From contig CM077667.1 in the NCBI GenBank assembly GCA_039707655.1, positions 546,324,222-546,388,221 on the forward strand: a stretch of DNA of 64,000 bases. Direction: 5' to 3'. Below the pieces are notes generated by a model. It searched no databases, had not been told where the DNA came from, and was given only the letters and a program-made list of their open reading frames with translations. The stretch is from Elymus sibiricus. Its lineage: Eukaryota; Streptophyta; Magnoliopsida; Poales; Poaceae. Positions 1 to 9,713 of this stretch are shown here, piece by piece. Position 1 is the stretch's first letter. Every line of letters begins with the position of its first letter. The translations under genes and the position numbers were made by a program.

Positions 1-110
1 GTTGGTCAAACTTGGGCCCCGCTTGCACCTTTAGTGCCGGCTGGTGACACCAACCGGTACTAAAGGGAAACCTTTAGTACCGTTGCTGTCACCAGCCGGT
101 ACTAAAGACT
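1..110. repeat. Left subterminal repeats of CACTA A
   Basis: Several copies of a TTTAGTACCGGTTGG-like unit in both orientations (for example near 30-66 and 76-107), matching the units at the right end of the element. In the En/Spm family such subterminal repeats bind the element's own DNA-binding protein; that function is inferred here. Bases 110-560 after this hold the leader of the element. A GC-rich stretch at about 455-525 ends in a plausible 5'-UTR splice donor (CTTG|GTGAGCC near 521) and has a recognisable counterpart in element B at about 12470-12545. Confidence 0.75.
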
Positions 111-633
111 TCCTACATATACGCTTCGTCCGCAGCCATATCGAAGGGGCTCTCATTTCTCTGTTTTCTCCCCTGTTCTTCTTCTTGCTCGAAGCTCATC
201 CTCCATTTTGCCAAGGATTTGTCAAGATTTAAAGGCACCCCATCAATCCAAGTGTTCATAAAGGTTAGCAACTTTGCTCCTTCATCTCTCATTGCTAGAT
301 TAGCTTGTGGTATGCTCAAAGATATGTGATTTGTGGGTTTTAGCTAGGTTTTGGAGGAGTGGTCATTATGTGGGAGTTTATTTGATTTATATGCAATTTG
401 AGCTCAAATTAACTTGTTAGGTTGCATATGTGTAGGTGTGGTTTATTTGGTGCCTTCCCATCCCCGTCCTAACCACCGTCGATCGTCCGCACCGTCTCGT
501 CGCGGCACCGGCCACCTTGGTGAGCCTCTTGTTCTTCTTAAAACCTTTTTGTTAAAAAAAATTACTTGTATGATTTAGATAGCTGGGTGTACGATTTACT
601 TACTTGTATTATTGTTAGTTATTCTATAGTGTC

Positions 634-1046
634 ATGGTTATGGTATCAGCCCACGTCGGCCCTCGTCCAGTCTATGATTCAGATGTGGTATGTCGTTATC
701 TTTTATAACTATTTCACACTTCATCTAATGTCTATGACAATTAATTATGCCACCAAATTGACGTAGATGTTTTTATCTATAGGAAGTAGTTGAACCAGAA
801 ATTCCAACCGACTATGCAATTCTGCTCGAGAAATTAACACAAGCTGAAAAAGAAATTGATCATTTAAAAGAAAAATTGAAAAGAACTGAAGATGAGAAGA
901 TGGGATTGGAGTTGCATGTTGCCGATATCGTCGATGATCACAAGAACAAGATGGCTGGAATGCGCTTGAAGCTTAGAAGATTAGAAAATATGCCATTGAT
1001 AAAGAGGCTTGGTATCATTATGCCGTTGGCTCAATTGTTACTTTAG
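634..1046 (+). pseudogene. Small coiled-coil protein of CACTA A, frameshifted
   Basis: Two exons: 634-687 (18 codons starting MVMVSAHVGPRP) and 783-1046, with a GT-AG intron. The protein has a Pro-rich N-terminus, then a heptad-like charged helix rich in Lys, Glu and Leu. It is clearly the counterpart of the 123-residue protein of element B (11899-12354), with the same exon boundary and conserved words such as EPEIPTD and ELHVAD. Compared with B, one base is missing in the run around 975-985 (AAGCTTAGAAGATTAG). The frame therefore shifts before the C-terminal membrane segment, and translation stops at TAG 1044-1046. The shifted frame still contains the bases encoding the membrane helix, so the loss looks recent. 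Function unknown; it lies upstream of TNP2 in both elements. Confidence 0.72.
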
Positions 1047-1237
1047 TTGCGATTATGATCGCATTTGTTGTTGCATTTACATGTTTTAGATAGTTGTATG
1101 TTGTTTTATGAGATGTATGTATGAACTATAAGTATCTATTATTTGCAGTAACATTTGGTCACTGCTAGCTCTACTTTTGGTTGTAATGTGATGATGAAGT
1201 TGTATTAATTTGGTCACTTCGATGTTGTGTAGTGAAC

Positions 1238-4123
1238 ATGAGCCGGCAATGGATGTACGATGACCGACTACGTCCAGGGTTTCTTAATGGCATGCATGAT
1301 TTTCTTCGTGTGGCTGAGGCAAACAAGCAGAATGGTTTCATGTGTTGTCCATGTCTTGACTGTAAGAATGATAGGAATTACTCTAACTCAAAAACCCTTC
1401 ACGTCCACCTGCTTGAGAAGGGTTTCATGCCACACTATAATGTTTGGACCAAGCACGGAGAAAGAGGGGTTATAATGGAAGACAATGAAGAAGAACATGA
1501 TGATGACAACTATCCTTTCGCCGATACAACAATGGGGGAAGCTAAAGAAGAGGCATCAATGGGGGAAGCTGAAGAAGAGGCATCAGATGTGCCCGCTGAT
1601 GATTTGGGTCGGGTCATTGCTGATGCAAAGAGAAACTGCGAAAGTGACAAGGAGAGGTTGAAGTTGAAACGCATGTTAGAGGATCAGAAGAAATTATTGT
1701 ATCCAAATTGTGAAGATGACCAGAAAAAGCTGGGTACCACGCTGGAATTGCTGCAATGGAAGGCGAAGAATGGTGTAACTGACAAGGGATTTCAAGAATT
1801 GCTGATAATGATAAAGAAGATGCTTCCAAAGGATAACGAATTGCCTGAAAGTACATACGAAGCAAAGAAGGTTGTCTGCCCTCTAGGATTAGAGGTGCAG
1901 AAGATACATGCATGCCCTAATGACTGCATCCTCTATCGCGGTGAGGAGTACGAGAATTTGGATGCATGCCCGGTATGCGGTGCACTGCGCTATAAGATCC
2001 CCCGCGATGACCCTGGTGATGTGGAGGGCGAACGCCACAGGAAGAGGGTTCCTGCCAAGGTGATGTGGTATGCTCCTATAATACCACGATTGAAACGTTT
2101 GATCCAAAACAAAGAGCATGCCAAGTTGTTGCGATGGCACAAAGAAGAACGTAAGAAAGACGGGATGTTGAGAGCACCCGCTGATGGGTCGCAGTGGAGA
2201 AAAATTGAGATGGAGTTCGAGGACTTTGCAGCTGACGCAACGAACTTATGGTTTGGTCTTAGTACAGATGGCATGAATCCTTTTGGGGAGCAGAGCTCCA
2301 GTCACAGCACCTGGCCCGTGACTCTATGTATCTACAACCTTCCTCCTTGGTTGTGCATGAAGCGGAAGTTCATTATGATGCCCGTGCTCATCCAAGGCCC
2401 TAAGCAACCCGGCAACGACATTGATGTATACCTAAGGCCACTAGTTGATGAACTTCTACAGTTGTGGAAAAAACCAGGTGTACGTGTGTGGGATGCGCAC
2501 ACACAGAAGGAAATTGACCTACGAGCGTTGCTGTTTGTAACCATCAATGATTGGCCTGCTCTTAGTAACCTTTCAGGACATACAAACAAGGGATACAATG
2601 CATGCACGCACTGTTTAGATGATACTGAAAGTATATATTTGGATAAATGTAAGAAGAATGTGTACCTGGGACATCGTCGATTTCTACCGATCAAGCATAT
2701 CTTAAGAAAGGCAGGCAACCATTTCAAAGGTGAGCCAGATAACCGGAAGAAGCCTGGCCTCCGTACTGGTGAATATATATTTGATATGGTCAAGGATTTA
2801 CAGGTAATCTTTGGAAAGGGTCCTGGCGGACAATCTGTTCCGAATGACGCCAATGGACACGCACCCATGTGGAAGAAGAAATCTATATTTTGGGAACTTG
2901 AATATTGGAAAGTCCTAGAGGTCCGCAATGCAATCGACGTGATGCACGTGACGAAGAATCTTTGTGTGAACCTGCTAGGCTTCTTGGGCGTGTATGGAAA
3001 GACAAAAGATACACCGGAGGCATGGGAGGACAAGCAAAGAATTAACGAAAAAGACGGCATGCCTCCAAAGCAGTATCAAGGTCCTGCCAGCTACGCTCTT
3101 ATGAAAGAAGAGAAGGAAATCTTTTTTGAATGCCTGCTCAGTATCAAGGTCCCGTCTGGCTTCTCGTCGAATATAAAGGGAATAATAAATATGGCAGAGA
3201 AAAAATTTCAAAATCTAAAGTCTCATGACTGCCACGTGATTATGACGCAATTACTTCCGGTTGCACTTAGGGGGCTTCTACCGGAAAATGTTCGATTAGC
3301 CATTGTGAAGCTATGCGCATTCCTCAATGCAATTTCTCAGAAGGTAATCGATCCAGAAATCCTACCAAGGGTACAGAATGACCTGGTCCAATGTCTTGTC
3401 AGTTTCGAGTTGGTGTTCCCTCCATCCTTCTTCAATATTATGACGCACGTTCTAGTTCACCTAGTCGAAGAGATTAACATTCTGGGTCCTGTATTTTTAC
3501 ACAATATGTTCCCCTTCGAGAGGTTCATGGGAGTCTTAAAGAAATATGTTCATAACCGTGCTAGGCCAGAAGGAAGCATCGCCAAGGGATATGGAACAGA
3601 GGAGGTTATTGAGTTTTGTGTTGACTTTGTTCCTGACATTAAGCCGATTGGTCTTCCTGAATCGCGGCATGAGGGGAGACTGGGTGGAAAAGGCACATTA
3701 GGAAAGAAAGAAGCAATAAATATGGATGGGCATTCTTTCACTCAAGCACACTACACGGTTCTACAAAATTCCACCTTGGTGACTCCATATATGGAGGAAC
3801 ACAAGGATATTGTACGGTCCAAGAACCCGGAGCAGTCTGACCCCTGGATTGAACGTAAACACATGGAGACTTTTGCCGGTTGGTTGCAAACAAAGCTCAT
3901 CAATGACAACGATGTTCCAGATGAACTGTACAGGTTGGCCAAGACACCAAGTTCGACTGTAACGACTTTCAAAGGGTACGAGATAAATGGGAATACATTT
4001 TACACGATCGCCCAAGATAAAAAGAGCACCAACCAAAACAGTGGTGTCCGCTATGATGCAACCAACTTTCAAGAAGAACAAGAAGGAGAGGAGGAGGAGG
4101 CCCCCCCGCTAGATTTTGTTTAG
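1238..4123 (+). CDS. tnp2: TNP2-type transposase of CACTA A
   Basis: A single open frame of 961 codons; I start it at ATG 1238 (MSRQWMYDDR) because the frame further upstream opens only with GTG. The N-terminus (about residues 3-80, ending near HYNVWTKHGE) resembles the transposase-associated domain of CACTA proteins, with paired Cys residues. An acidic linker follows (about 80-110). The central part carries tnp2-family landmarks: a Cys cluster near 1900-1980, the stretch NDWPALSNLSGH (about 436-447) and ACTHC just after. Residues about 670-800 (from LPVALRGLLP) match the DUF4218-like block. The usual C-terminal DUF4216 block is missing: the frame ends in a Glu-rich tail directly next to a C-rich satellite. 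It would bind and cut the element's termini in the nucleus. It is intact as an ORF, but activity without DUF4216 is uncertain. Confidence 0.93.
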   Translation: MSRQWMYDDRLRPGFLNGMHDFLRVAEANKQNGFMCCPCLDCKNDRNYSNSKTLHVHLLEKGFMPHYNVWTKHGERGVIMEDNEEEHDDDNYPFADTTMGEAKEEASMGEAEEEASDVPADDLGRVIADAKRNCESDKERLKLKRMLEDQKKLLYPNCEDDQKKLGTTLELLQWKAKNGVTDKGFQELLIMIKKMLPKDNELPESTYEAKKVVCPLGLEVQKIHACPNDCILYRGEEYENLDACPVCGALRYKIPRDDPGDVEGERHRKRVPAKVMWYAPIIPRLKRLIQNKEHAKLLRWHKEERKKDGMLRAPADGSQWRKIEMEFEDFAADATNLWFGLSTDGMNPFGEQSSSHSTWPVTLCIYNLPPWLCMKRKFIMMPVLIQGPKQPGNDIDVYLRPLVDELLQLWKKPGVRVWDAHTQKEIDLRALLFVTINDWPALSNLSGHTNKGYNACTHCLDDTESIYLDKCKKNVYLGHRRFLPIKHILRKAGNHFKGEPDNRKKPGLRTGEYIFDMVKDLQVIFGKGPGGQSVPNDANGHAPMWKKKSIFWELEYWKVLEVRNAIDVMHVTKNLCVNLLGFLGVYGKTKDTPEAWEDKQRINEKDGMPPKQYQGPASYALMKEEKEIFFECLLSIKVPSGFSSNIKGIINMAEKKFQNLKSHDCHVIMTQLLPVALRGLLPENVRLAIVKLCAFLNAISQKVIDPEILPRVQNDLVQCLVSFELVFPPSFFNIMTHVLVHLVEEINILGPVFLHNMFPFERFMGVLKKYVHNRARPEGSIAKGYGTEEVIEFCVDFVPDIKPIGLPESRHEGRLGGKGTLGKKEAINMDGHSFTQAHYTVLQNSTLVTPYMEEHKDIVRSKNPEQSDPWIERKHMETFAGWLQTKLINDNDVPDELYRLAKTPSSTVTTFKGYEINGNTFYTIAQDKKSTNQNSGVRYDATNFQEEQEGEEEEAPPLDFV

Positions 4124-4149
4124 GTTTATTTAGATTGTCGGGGGTCGAG

Positions 4150-4520
4150 GATCGAGGGGACACCCCGACACGGCACCCCCGACACCCCGACCCCGACACG
4201 ACACCCCCCGACACCCCGACCCCGACACGACACCCCGACACGACACCCCCGACCACGACACAGCAGCCCGACCCCGACACGACACCCCCGACACCCCGAC
4301 CCCGACACGACACCCCGACACCCCGACACGGCACCCCCGACCACGACACAGCACCCCGACCCCGACACGACACCCCCGACACCCCGACCCCGACACGACA
4401 CCCCGACACCCTGACACGGCACCCCCGACCACGACACAGCACCCCTACCCCGACACGACACCCCCGACACCCCGACACGACACCCCCGACACCCCGACCC
4501 CGACCACGACACAACACCCC
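4150..4520. repeat. C-rich minisatellite after TNP2
   Basis: About 370 bases made of variants of ACACCCCGACC and GACACGACACCCCC with almost no T on the + strand. A phrase CCGACCACGACACA recurs near 4250, 4336, 4428 and 4500, giving a higher-order period of roughly 75-90 bases. Because the array lacks stop codons in several frames it creates long false ORFs on both strands. The minus strand is G-rich with many GGGG runs, so G-quadruplex formation is possible. It starts about 25 bases after the TNP2 stop codon. Confidence 0.9.
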
Positions 4521-4522
4521 TA

Positions 4523-4612
4523 TTTAGTTGGTTAGTTAGTTAGTTTAGTTAGTTAGGTTAGTTTAGTTAGATAGGTTAGTTTAGTTAGTTAGTTAGTTAG
4601 GTTCTTAGGTTA
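4523..4612. repeat. TTAG-rich simple repeat
   Basis: A run of TTAGTTAG / TTTAGTTAGG units follows the C-rich array directly. It is not the plant telomere repeat (TTTAGGG) and looks like a degenerate tetranucleotide array. From 4613 to 4745 the sequence is AT-rich with three copies of a GTTAGATGCTAAGTGTTA-like phrase and no evident gene. Confidence 0.75.
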
Positions 4613-4745
4613 TTAGGGTATGTGTTAATTTTGTTAATTTTGTTAGATGCTAAGTGTTATTTAATTTGTTAGATGCTAAGTGTTAATTTTGCTAAGTTTT
4701 ATTTAATTTGTTTTCATAATTAAGTGTTTCTTCTCGACGTCGACG

Positions 4746-5051
4746 ATGCCGATCCCGCATCCTCGTCGTCGAGTCGCCGGAGGAGGTCACTTGCTTGAGC
4801 CAAGGGGCCCTGTCAGGGACTGGGCTCCGCCGGGCTGGTACTGGGAGGTGCTGCCTTCCGGGCGGCGCAGCTTGGTGAGGAGCCAGAACGGCGTCGACCC
4901 GGAGGTTCTGTGGTGGCGGCCGCATGGGCCACGGACGATTCGAAGGCTTGAGTCCCCCGCGGAGGTGGTACAGTACCATGTCAGCAAGGAGAACGAGCAC
5001 GTCCGTCGCTACATGGCAGCTTTGGAGGCCAGGTCCGACAATACCTGGTAG
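4746..5051 (+). CDS. Small ORF or exon between TNP2 and the second CACTA gene
   Basis: A 101-codon frame starting MPIPHPRRRVAGGG, GC-rich unlike the AT-rich DNA on either side. It has an aromatic-Pro core (PPGWYWEVLP), a second aromatic motif (EVLWWRPHGP) and a charged helix-like C-terminus. The contrast in base composition and the sensible amino-acid make-up suggest real coding sequence of element A, either a separate small gene or an exon spliced to TNP2 or to the next gene. I do not recognise the domain. The 340 bases after it (5052-5388) are AT-rich with no gene seen. Confidence 0.4.
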   Translation: MPIPHPRRRVAGGGHLLEPRGPVRDWAPPGWYWEVLPSGRRSLVRSQNGVDPEVLWWRPHGPRTIRRLESPAEVVQYHVSKENEHVRRYMAALEARSDNTW

Positions 5052-5388
5052 ATTCTTCAGGGATCTCACTGGAGCTATGTTCCTGTGATGGTTCCTTCTC
5101 TTTGGGTGTCCACCGCCCGCCCCGATATCCGCCGGGCGCTAGGGTTCTAGCTAGATCGATATATTAGCTACTATATATGTATTATTATGATGTATTAGCT
5201 AGATCGATGGATTAGCCGATGTATTAACAATTATCCGAGATTATGAGATGAGATCTTTTCTAAGAACTACTATATATGTATTCGATGATGCATTATTAAT
5301 TAACTATCAGTTATTTTGCTTCTTGAATGCATGCTAATTTGAATACTAATTTGTTTTATCTATATTATTATGGATTAGTTATTAAGCT

Positions 5389-5631
5389 ATGGACAATACC
5401 GGTAGAGCTCATGAAGAGGACATCTTCGACATGATACGCTGCTCCGAAAACCCAACGGACCTTCAGGGTGAATCACATGATGATGACGGCTCACAATATC
5501 TGAACGATTACGGTGATGGATGTGAGGCCGAGGAAGAACAACTTATGTTCCAAAATCCGGAACAACTAACAATGTCCGGCGAGGTATATACACATATTAG
5601 CCTCTGGTGATCATTACATGTGTATTAATTG

Positions 5632-5678
<47 letters not shown>

Positions 5679-8600
5679 CAAATCCTTTTTCTTTTAATTA
5701 TCAGCCCTCCGGATCGAGCCAATCTAGTAGAAAGGTACGAGGCGGTGCCAAAATATTGGACGGCAACGTAAAGCTCAATCTTGATGCTTTCAAACCTAAT
5801 GGCGCACCGACTCACCCTGATGCCAATGCCAGGACATTTGTGCGTCAATGCGGAGTGGTTGTTAGGGATGGAGTCCCGATCACAATGCAAGAATGGATTC
5901 AACCAAACAACCCAAAACCAGGAGTGAATTATGTCGATACAAGAATTAAAGATGCCCTTTGGCGAGATCTCATGGAGCATTTCATCCTACCAGATTCTCT
6001 CTCGGAGCGCCAAAGGAACAAAGTCAAGGAGTTTGCTCTCCATAAGATGGCCGACGCGTTCCAGACTTGGAAGAAAAGATTATGGACCGAGTACAACGCT
6101 AGAGGCCAGAAGGCGCCCAAATTCATAGGAATATACGAGAAGGTAAGGAATCACTATGACGCATTTATCGAGTACAAGACATCGGAAGCTGCTATGGAGA
6201 AGTCGGCAAAGAATCAGATAAATGCGAAGAAAAAAAAGTATCACCATAAACTAGGGACAGGTGGATACAACTCAGCCATTCCTAAGTGGGATGCATTAGA
6301 GAATAAGATGCTTGCTGAAGGGATCACTCCAGTAACCTTCAAGTGGCCCAAGAGGTGCAGGAATTGGTTTTTTGCGCATGGGGGAAAGTTGGACCCAGCA
6401 ACAGGGAAGATTATTGCACTGGCCAGTCTGAAGCATGCATCAGATGAGTTGATTGAAGCAATAAAAGCTGCCCAAGAAAGACGGTTTCACCCCGATAGAG
6501 AGAACGACGAGCTTACACTCGCCCTCGGGAATGCCGAACACGGAGGACGAACACGAGGCGTGGGCGTTGTTCCGTGGTACGAGGGGTTTGCGGGATGGAA
6601 GGACAGTTATAAAAGCCGTTCGAGAAAAAAGAAGGTGGAAGCAGACCGACTTTCAAAGTTGGAACAGAAGTACGAGCAGCAGCAGAGGCAGATACAGTTA
6701 CTGACCCAGCAAAGGGAAACTCCGCAGCAGGTGGCAGGGGAACCCGTCCCATCTACACTGCCGAAAAGCAGCGTGGGTTCCACGGGGGCACCGCTGGGTC
6801 ACACCCCCGTGGATGATATCACCGAGAAGACATCTTGTGAGCTAATCCAGAAAATGAAGAACATACCCGTGCGGGTCGCGACGGGCTATGCTTTACCAAA
6901 TACACCTGGTGTTCTCTGGCATTGCAATCCGGTTCCAGCTGGGTATGCTCGTGTCGCGGTGGACGCAATAGAGCCAGGATATGATGAACTATTGCTTGAC
7001 ATCCCTGGAGGTGAGGGGGAGTCCACACTGGAAGAAGCCGGCCGTGGTCTCATTCTATGGAGTAAGGACTGCATCGTCTTTCCACAAACGGCGCTAAGGC
7101 CACCGGCTCCTCCGAGTATCGATGTCGAGCGCGAGGGATCTCAGCCAGAGGCATCGCAGCGCCAGCAGTCCTCCCCACCTCGCCAGCAGTCCTCCCCACC
7201 TCGCCAGCAGTCCTCCCCACCTCGAGAGGCGTCCCACCTCGCCAGCAGTCCTCCCCACCTCGCCAGCAGTCCTCCCAACCTCGGGACGGAGCACGACGCG
7301 AGTCCATATCATCGATATCGATCTCCACCGCGTGAGCCGACTCCACCCTGGCAGCGGTCCCGCCAGCAGGGCTCCCAAAAGAGGAAGGCCACCAGCAGTC
7401 CTCTTCGGAGGAAAGCAAAGAAGAAACTCGAGCCTCCGGCCAAAAGGAAGCTGCCTTACGACATGACAGCAGAGGAAAACGAAATTGAATGCGACCGCCA
7501 ATTGAAAGACTTTTTTGCAAAGAAGACCGTGACGCCAAAGGAGGTAATACCCAAGGAAGTCCAAGAGCACTTTATGGAACACTTTATTGATCGACCCCCG
7601 GCATATGTCGAGCGTATGCCGACACACTATGAGCGACAGATTCAGAAGGCAAGTGAGCAGAGAAGTCGGCCCAGCCCAAGGAAGAAGTCGGGAAGTACGG
7701 CATCAACGACAGGTGGTACTACTACCGGGAAAACAGTTCCCCAGCTCGGAGAACAATCCAAGCAATCGATCTCTCCGCTCAAGGTGAGTACCAATCCAAG
7801 CAAGCAATCGATCCAACCAGTCGACGTGCAAGGCAACCCAATCGACCTCGAAGAAGTAGAGGCTGCAGGTCTCACTCTTGGCCAAATCCTTGGCACCGAG
7901 GAATTCCGCCGGTACGGTGCAACTGAGTACGCAATGCAATATGCCAAAGGAAAACCACTTGTCACACCCGAGGAGTACAAGGAACTACCAACTGCGATGC
8001 GACGGTTGCATGATTGGTACCTGCGTGAAGTAGAACGAGGGGAGACGGCGGTCATGGTCAAAGTAAGGAAAGAGCATTACGTCAATGCATGTGACATATG
8101 TCTTGAATTCTCAGAACTTTTCCAGTTATACCACATGGACTCTATCGACAAAACTCTCATCAGTTGCTATTGTCTGTAAGTGATTTATATCTTTAATAAT
8201 TTAAGTCTCTAGCTAAGATATCGTTCATTGGCTTATCCTCACTATATATGTTCTTTTCTACGCTATTATGCAGATTGAAGATGTGGGAATTGAAACAAGA
8301 GGGAATCGATGACATTGGGTTCATCGACCCAAATACCGTTAATGGTCATGTGGTAAAACATTATGCCAAGGACACAGAAGATCTCTTGGAAAATTTTCTA
8401 GAGGCACTAATGAATACCAAATCTACTATAATATTTCCTTACAACATGGGGTGAGTGTTTACTCTCTTGTATACTACAAATTCTATTTTTGCTTACTAGC
8501 TCGCTGTCAAGTGTAGTTGATGAGTTATATGCATGCCTGCTTAATTATATAAACTTCTGCGCAGAGACCACTATATCCTCCTAAATATTATCCTCGCGGA

Positions 8601-9200
8601 TGGACTTGTTCAAGTGTACGACTCACTAGATACACGAGAACAATCATACGTGGACTTGTATTTTATGATAGAACGGTAATTTCAATCTTTATCGAGCTCG
8701 CTTTCTTTCATTATTTCCTGATATCAAAAGTAATTATAATAACTCTTTCGTTCTTTTTCTTTGCCGCGTAGTGTTTGGAAAAAGATGATAGAAAAAAACC
8801 ATCACGGTCGTCAATGGAAACCGAAGCTAAAGTGGAAAAAGATGCAGGTAATTAAGTAGTACTACTAGGTCCGCTCATCTCTTTAATTCTAGTTTCAATA
8901 CCATTATCATGCTTGATTATTAATTATCTTATTGAATTCTATTCTTTTGCAAAGTGCGCGAAGCAAGATCAGGGGACAAATTTATGTGGATACTTCCTCT
9001 GCGAGAACATTCGCCTCCAGACCGAAGGCCGTATACATCGCAGAGGAGCACGTGAAAGACAACTCCAGGTTTGGCAGATGATGTCGAAGCTCTCACCCGA
9101 GCAACGCTTTGTAGCACTTCAAGAGGAATTTGCGGCATTTCTTCTTCAACATGTCATTGATGTAAACGGAGAGCACTATTACTTACCGCCGCCTCAATAA
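5389..9200 (+). CDS. CACTA A second gene: Ptta/En/Spm-type protein with C-terminal Ulp1-like (C48) protease
   Basis: Six exons join in frame: 5389-5583, 5705-8175, 8274-8450, 8565-8675, 8772-8847 and 8955-9200, all with GT-AG introns, giving 1091 residues. The N-terminus is acidic. Residues about 85-285 match the plant transposase (Ptta/En/Spm, PF03004-like) domain: EYNARGQK, IYEKVRNHY and NWFFAHGGKLDP are visible. A Gln-rich coiled segment follows, then a Pro/Ser repeat of SPPRQQ units (about 550-590) and a basic region. The C-terminal exons show a cysteine-protease triad: His950 in DHYILL, Asp967 in VYDSL (17 residues apart, as in yeast Ulp1) and Cys1021 in GTNLCGYFLC. In En/Spm the second protein binds subterminal repeats; here the added protease could remove SUMO or a related modifier. 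No frame break was seen. Confidence 0.85.
5635..5675. repeat. (TA)n microsatellite in intron 1 of the second CACTA gene
   Basis: About twenty uninterrupted TA units inside the first intron (5584-5704). A shorter TA run occurs at about 9358-9376 in the 3' flank of the same gene. Confidence 0.95.
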
Positions 9201-9713
9201 TGCCAGCAAATCAGTAGTAGAAAACTGAGATTTCATCCGGAGCACTAGCTAGCTAGTCCCGGCCGGGTTTTGGGCCTTAAGTTATAAGTCCAGAATATAT
9301 ATGGATGTGTAATTCCATTTGTATATATACTGTGTATGAGATATTGTATATTATATTACATATATATATATATATGCATCAACTTGTGTAATTAATGTTT
9401 ACAGTATGTAGCACCGTAAAATAAATTTGAAATGAATGGAAAACACAATAAATAGAGAGGAAAACTAAAACCTAATTAAAAGCGAAAGCAAAAAAAAATA
9501 GAACACTTAGTACCGGTTGGTATCACCAACCGGTACTAAAGGTCTTCCACCACCAGCCCGCGCAGGGAGCCACGTGGTGGGCCTTTAGTACCGGTCCGTG
9601 GTCCAACCGGTACTAAAGGTCTGGACCTTTAGTCCCGACCCTTTAGTACCGGTTGGGGAACCGGTACTAAAGGCACATCCCGACCGGGACTACTGATCGA
9701 CATTCTACTAGTG
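9201..9713. repeat. Right subterminal region and terminus of CACTA A
   Basis: 9201-9495 is AT-rich 3' sequence without a gene. From 9508 to 9675 there are at least six TTTAGTACCGGTTGG-like units in alternating orientation, two of them forming near-perfect hairpins around a short loop. The terminus is 9701-9713 (CATTCTACTAGTG). The following TAA (9714-9716) is the target duplication inside element B. Confidence 0.88.

Larger units (their letters stand above)
1..9713 (+). mobile_element. CACTA (En/Spm) DNA transposon A, left end outside window
   Basis: The right terminus is visible: the sequence ends in CTACTAGTG at 9713, the reverse of the CACTAGTAG start expected of Triticeae CACTA elements. 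Subterminal TTTAGTACCGGTTGG-type repeats, often paired as hairpins, occur at 1-110 and 9508-9675. Inside are a small coiled-coil protein gene, a TNP2 transposase and a spliced second gene with a Ulp1-like protease end, all on the + strand. The element sits inside the TNP2 gene of element B. The base triplet TAA just after 9713 is the 3-bp target duplication, and B's reading frame stops at this point. The left terminus and left duplication are beyond base 1, so full length is unknown but exceeds 9.7 kb. Confidence 0.93.

Noticed and set aside
2332..3060. A 242-codon minus-strand frame inside TNP2
   Set aside because: Shadow of the TNP2 frame; codon pattern and homology support the + strand.
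4126..4527. Several long open frames on both strands in the C-rich array
   Set aside because: They are low-complexity products of a repeat with no T or A-poor stop codons; no protein-like composition.
4523..4612. TTAG repeats as an interstitial telomere
   Set aside because: Plant telomere units are TTTAGGG; this array lacks the GGG and is irregular.
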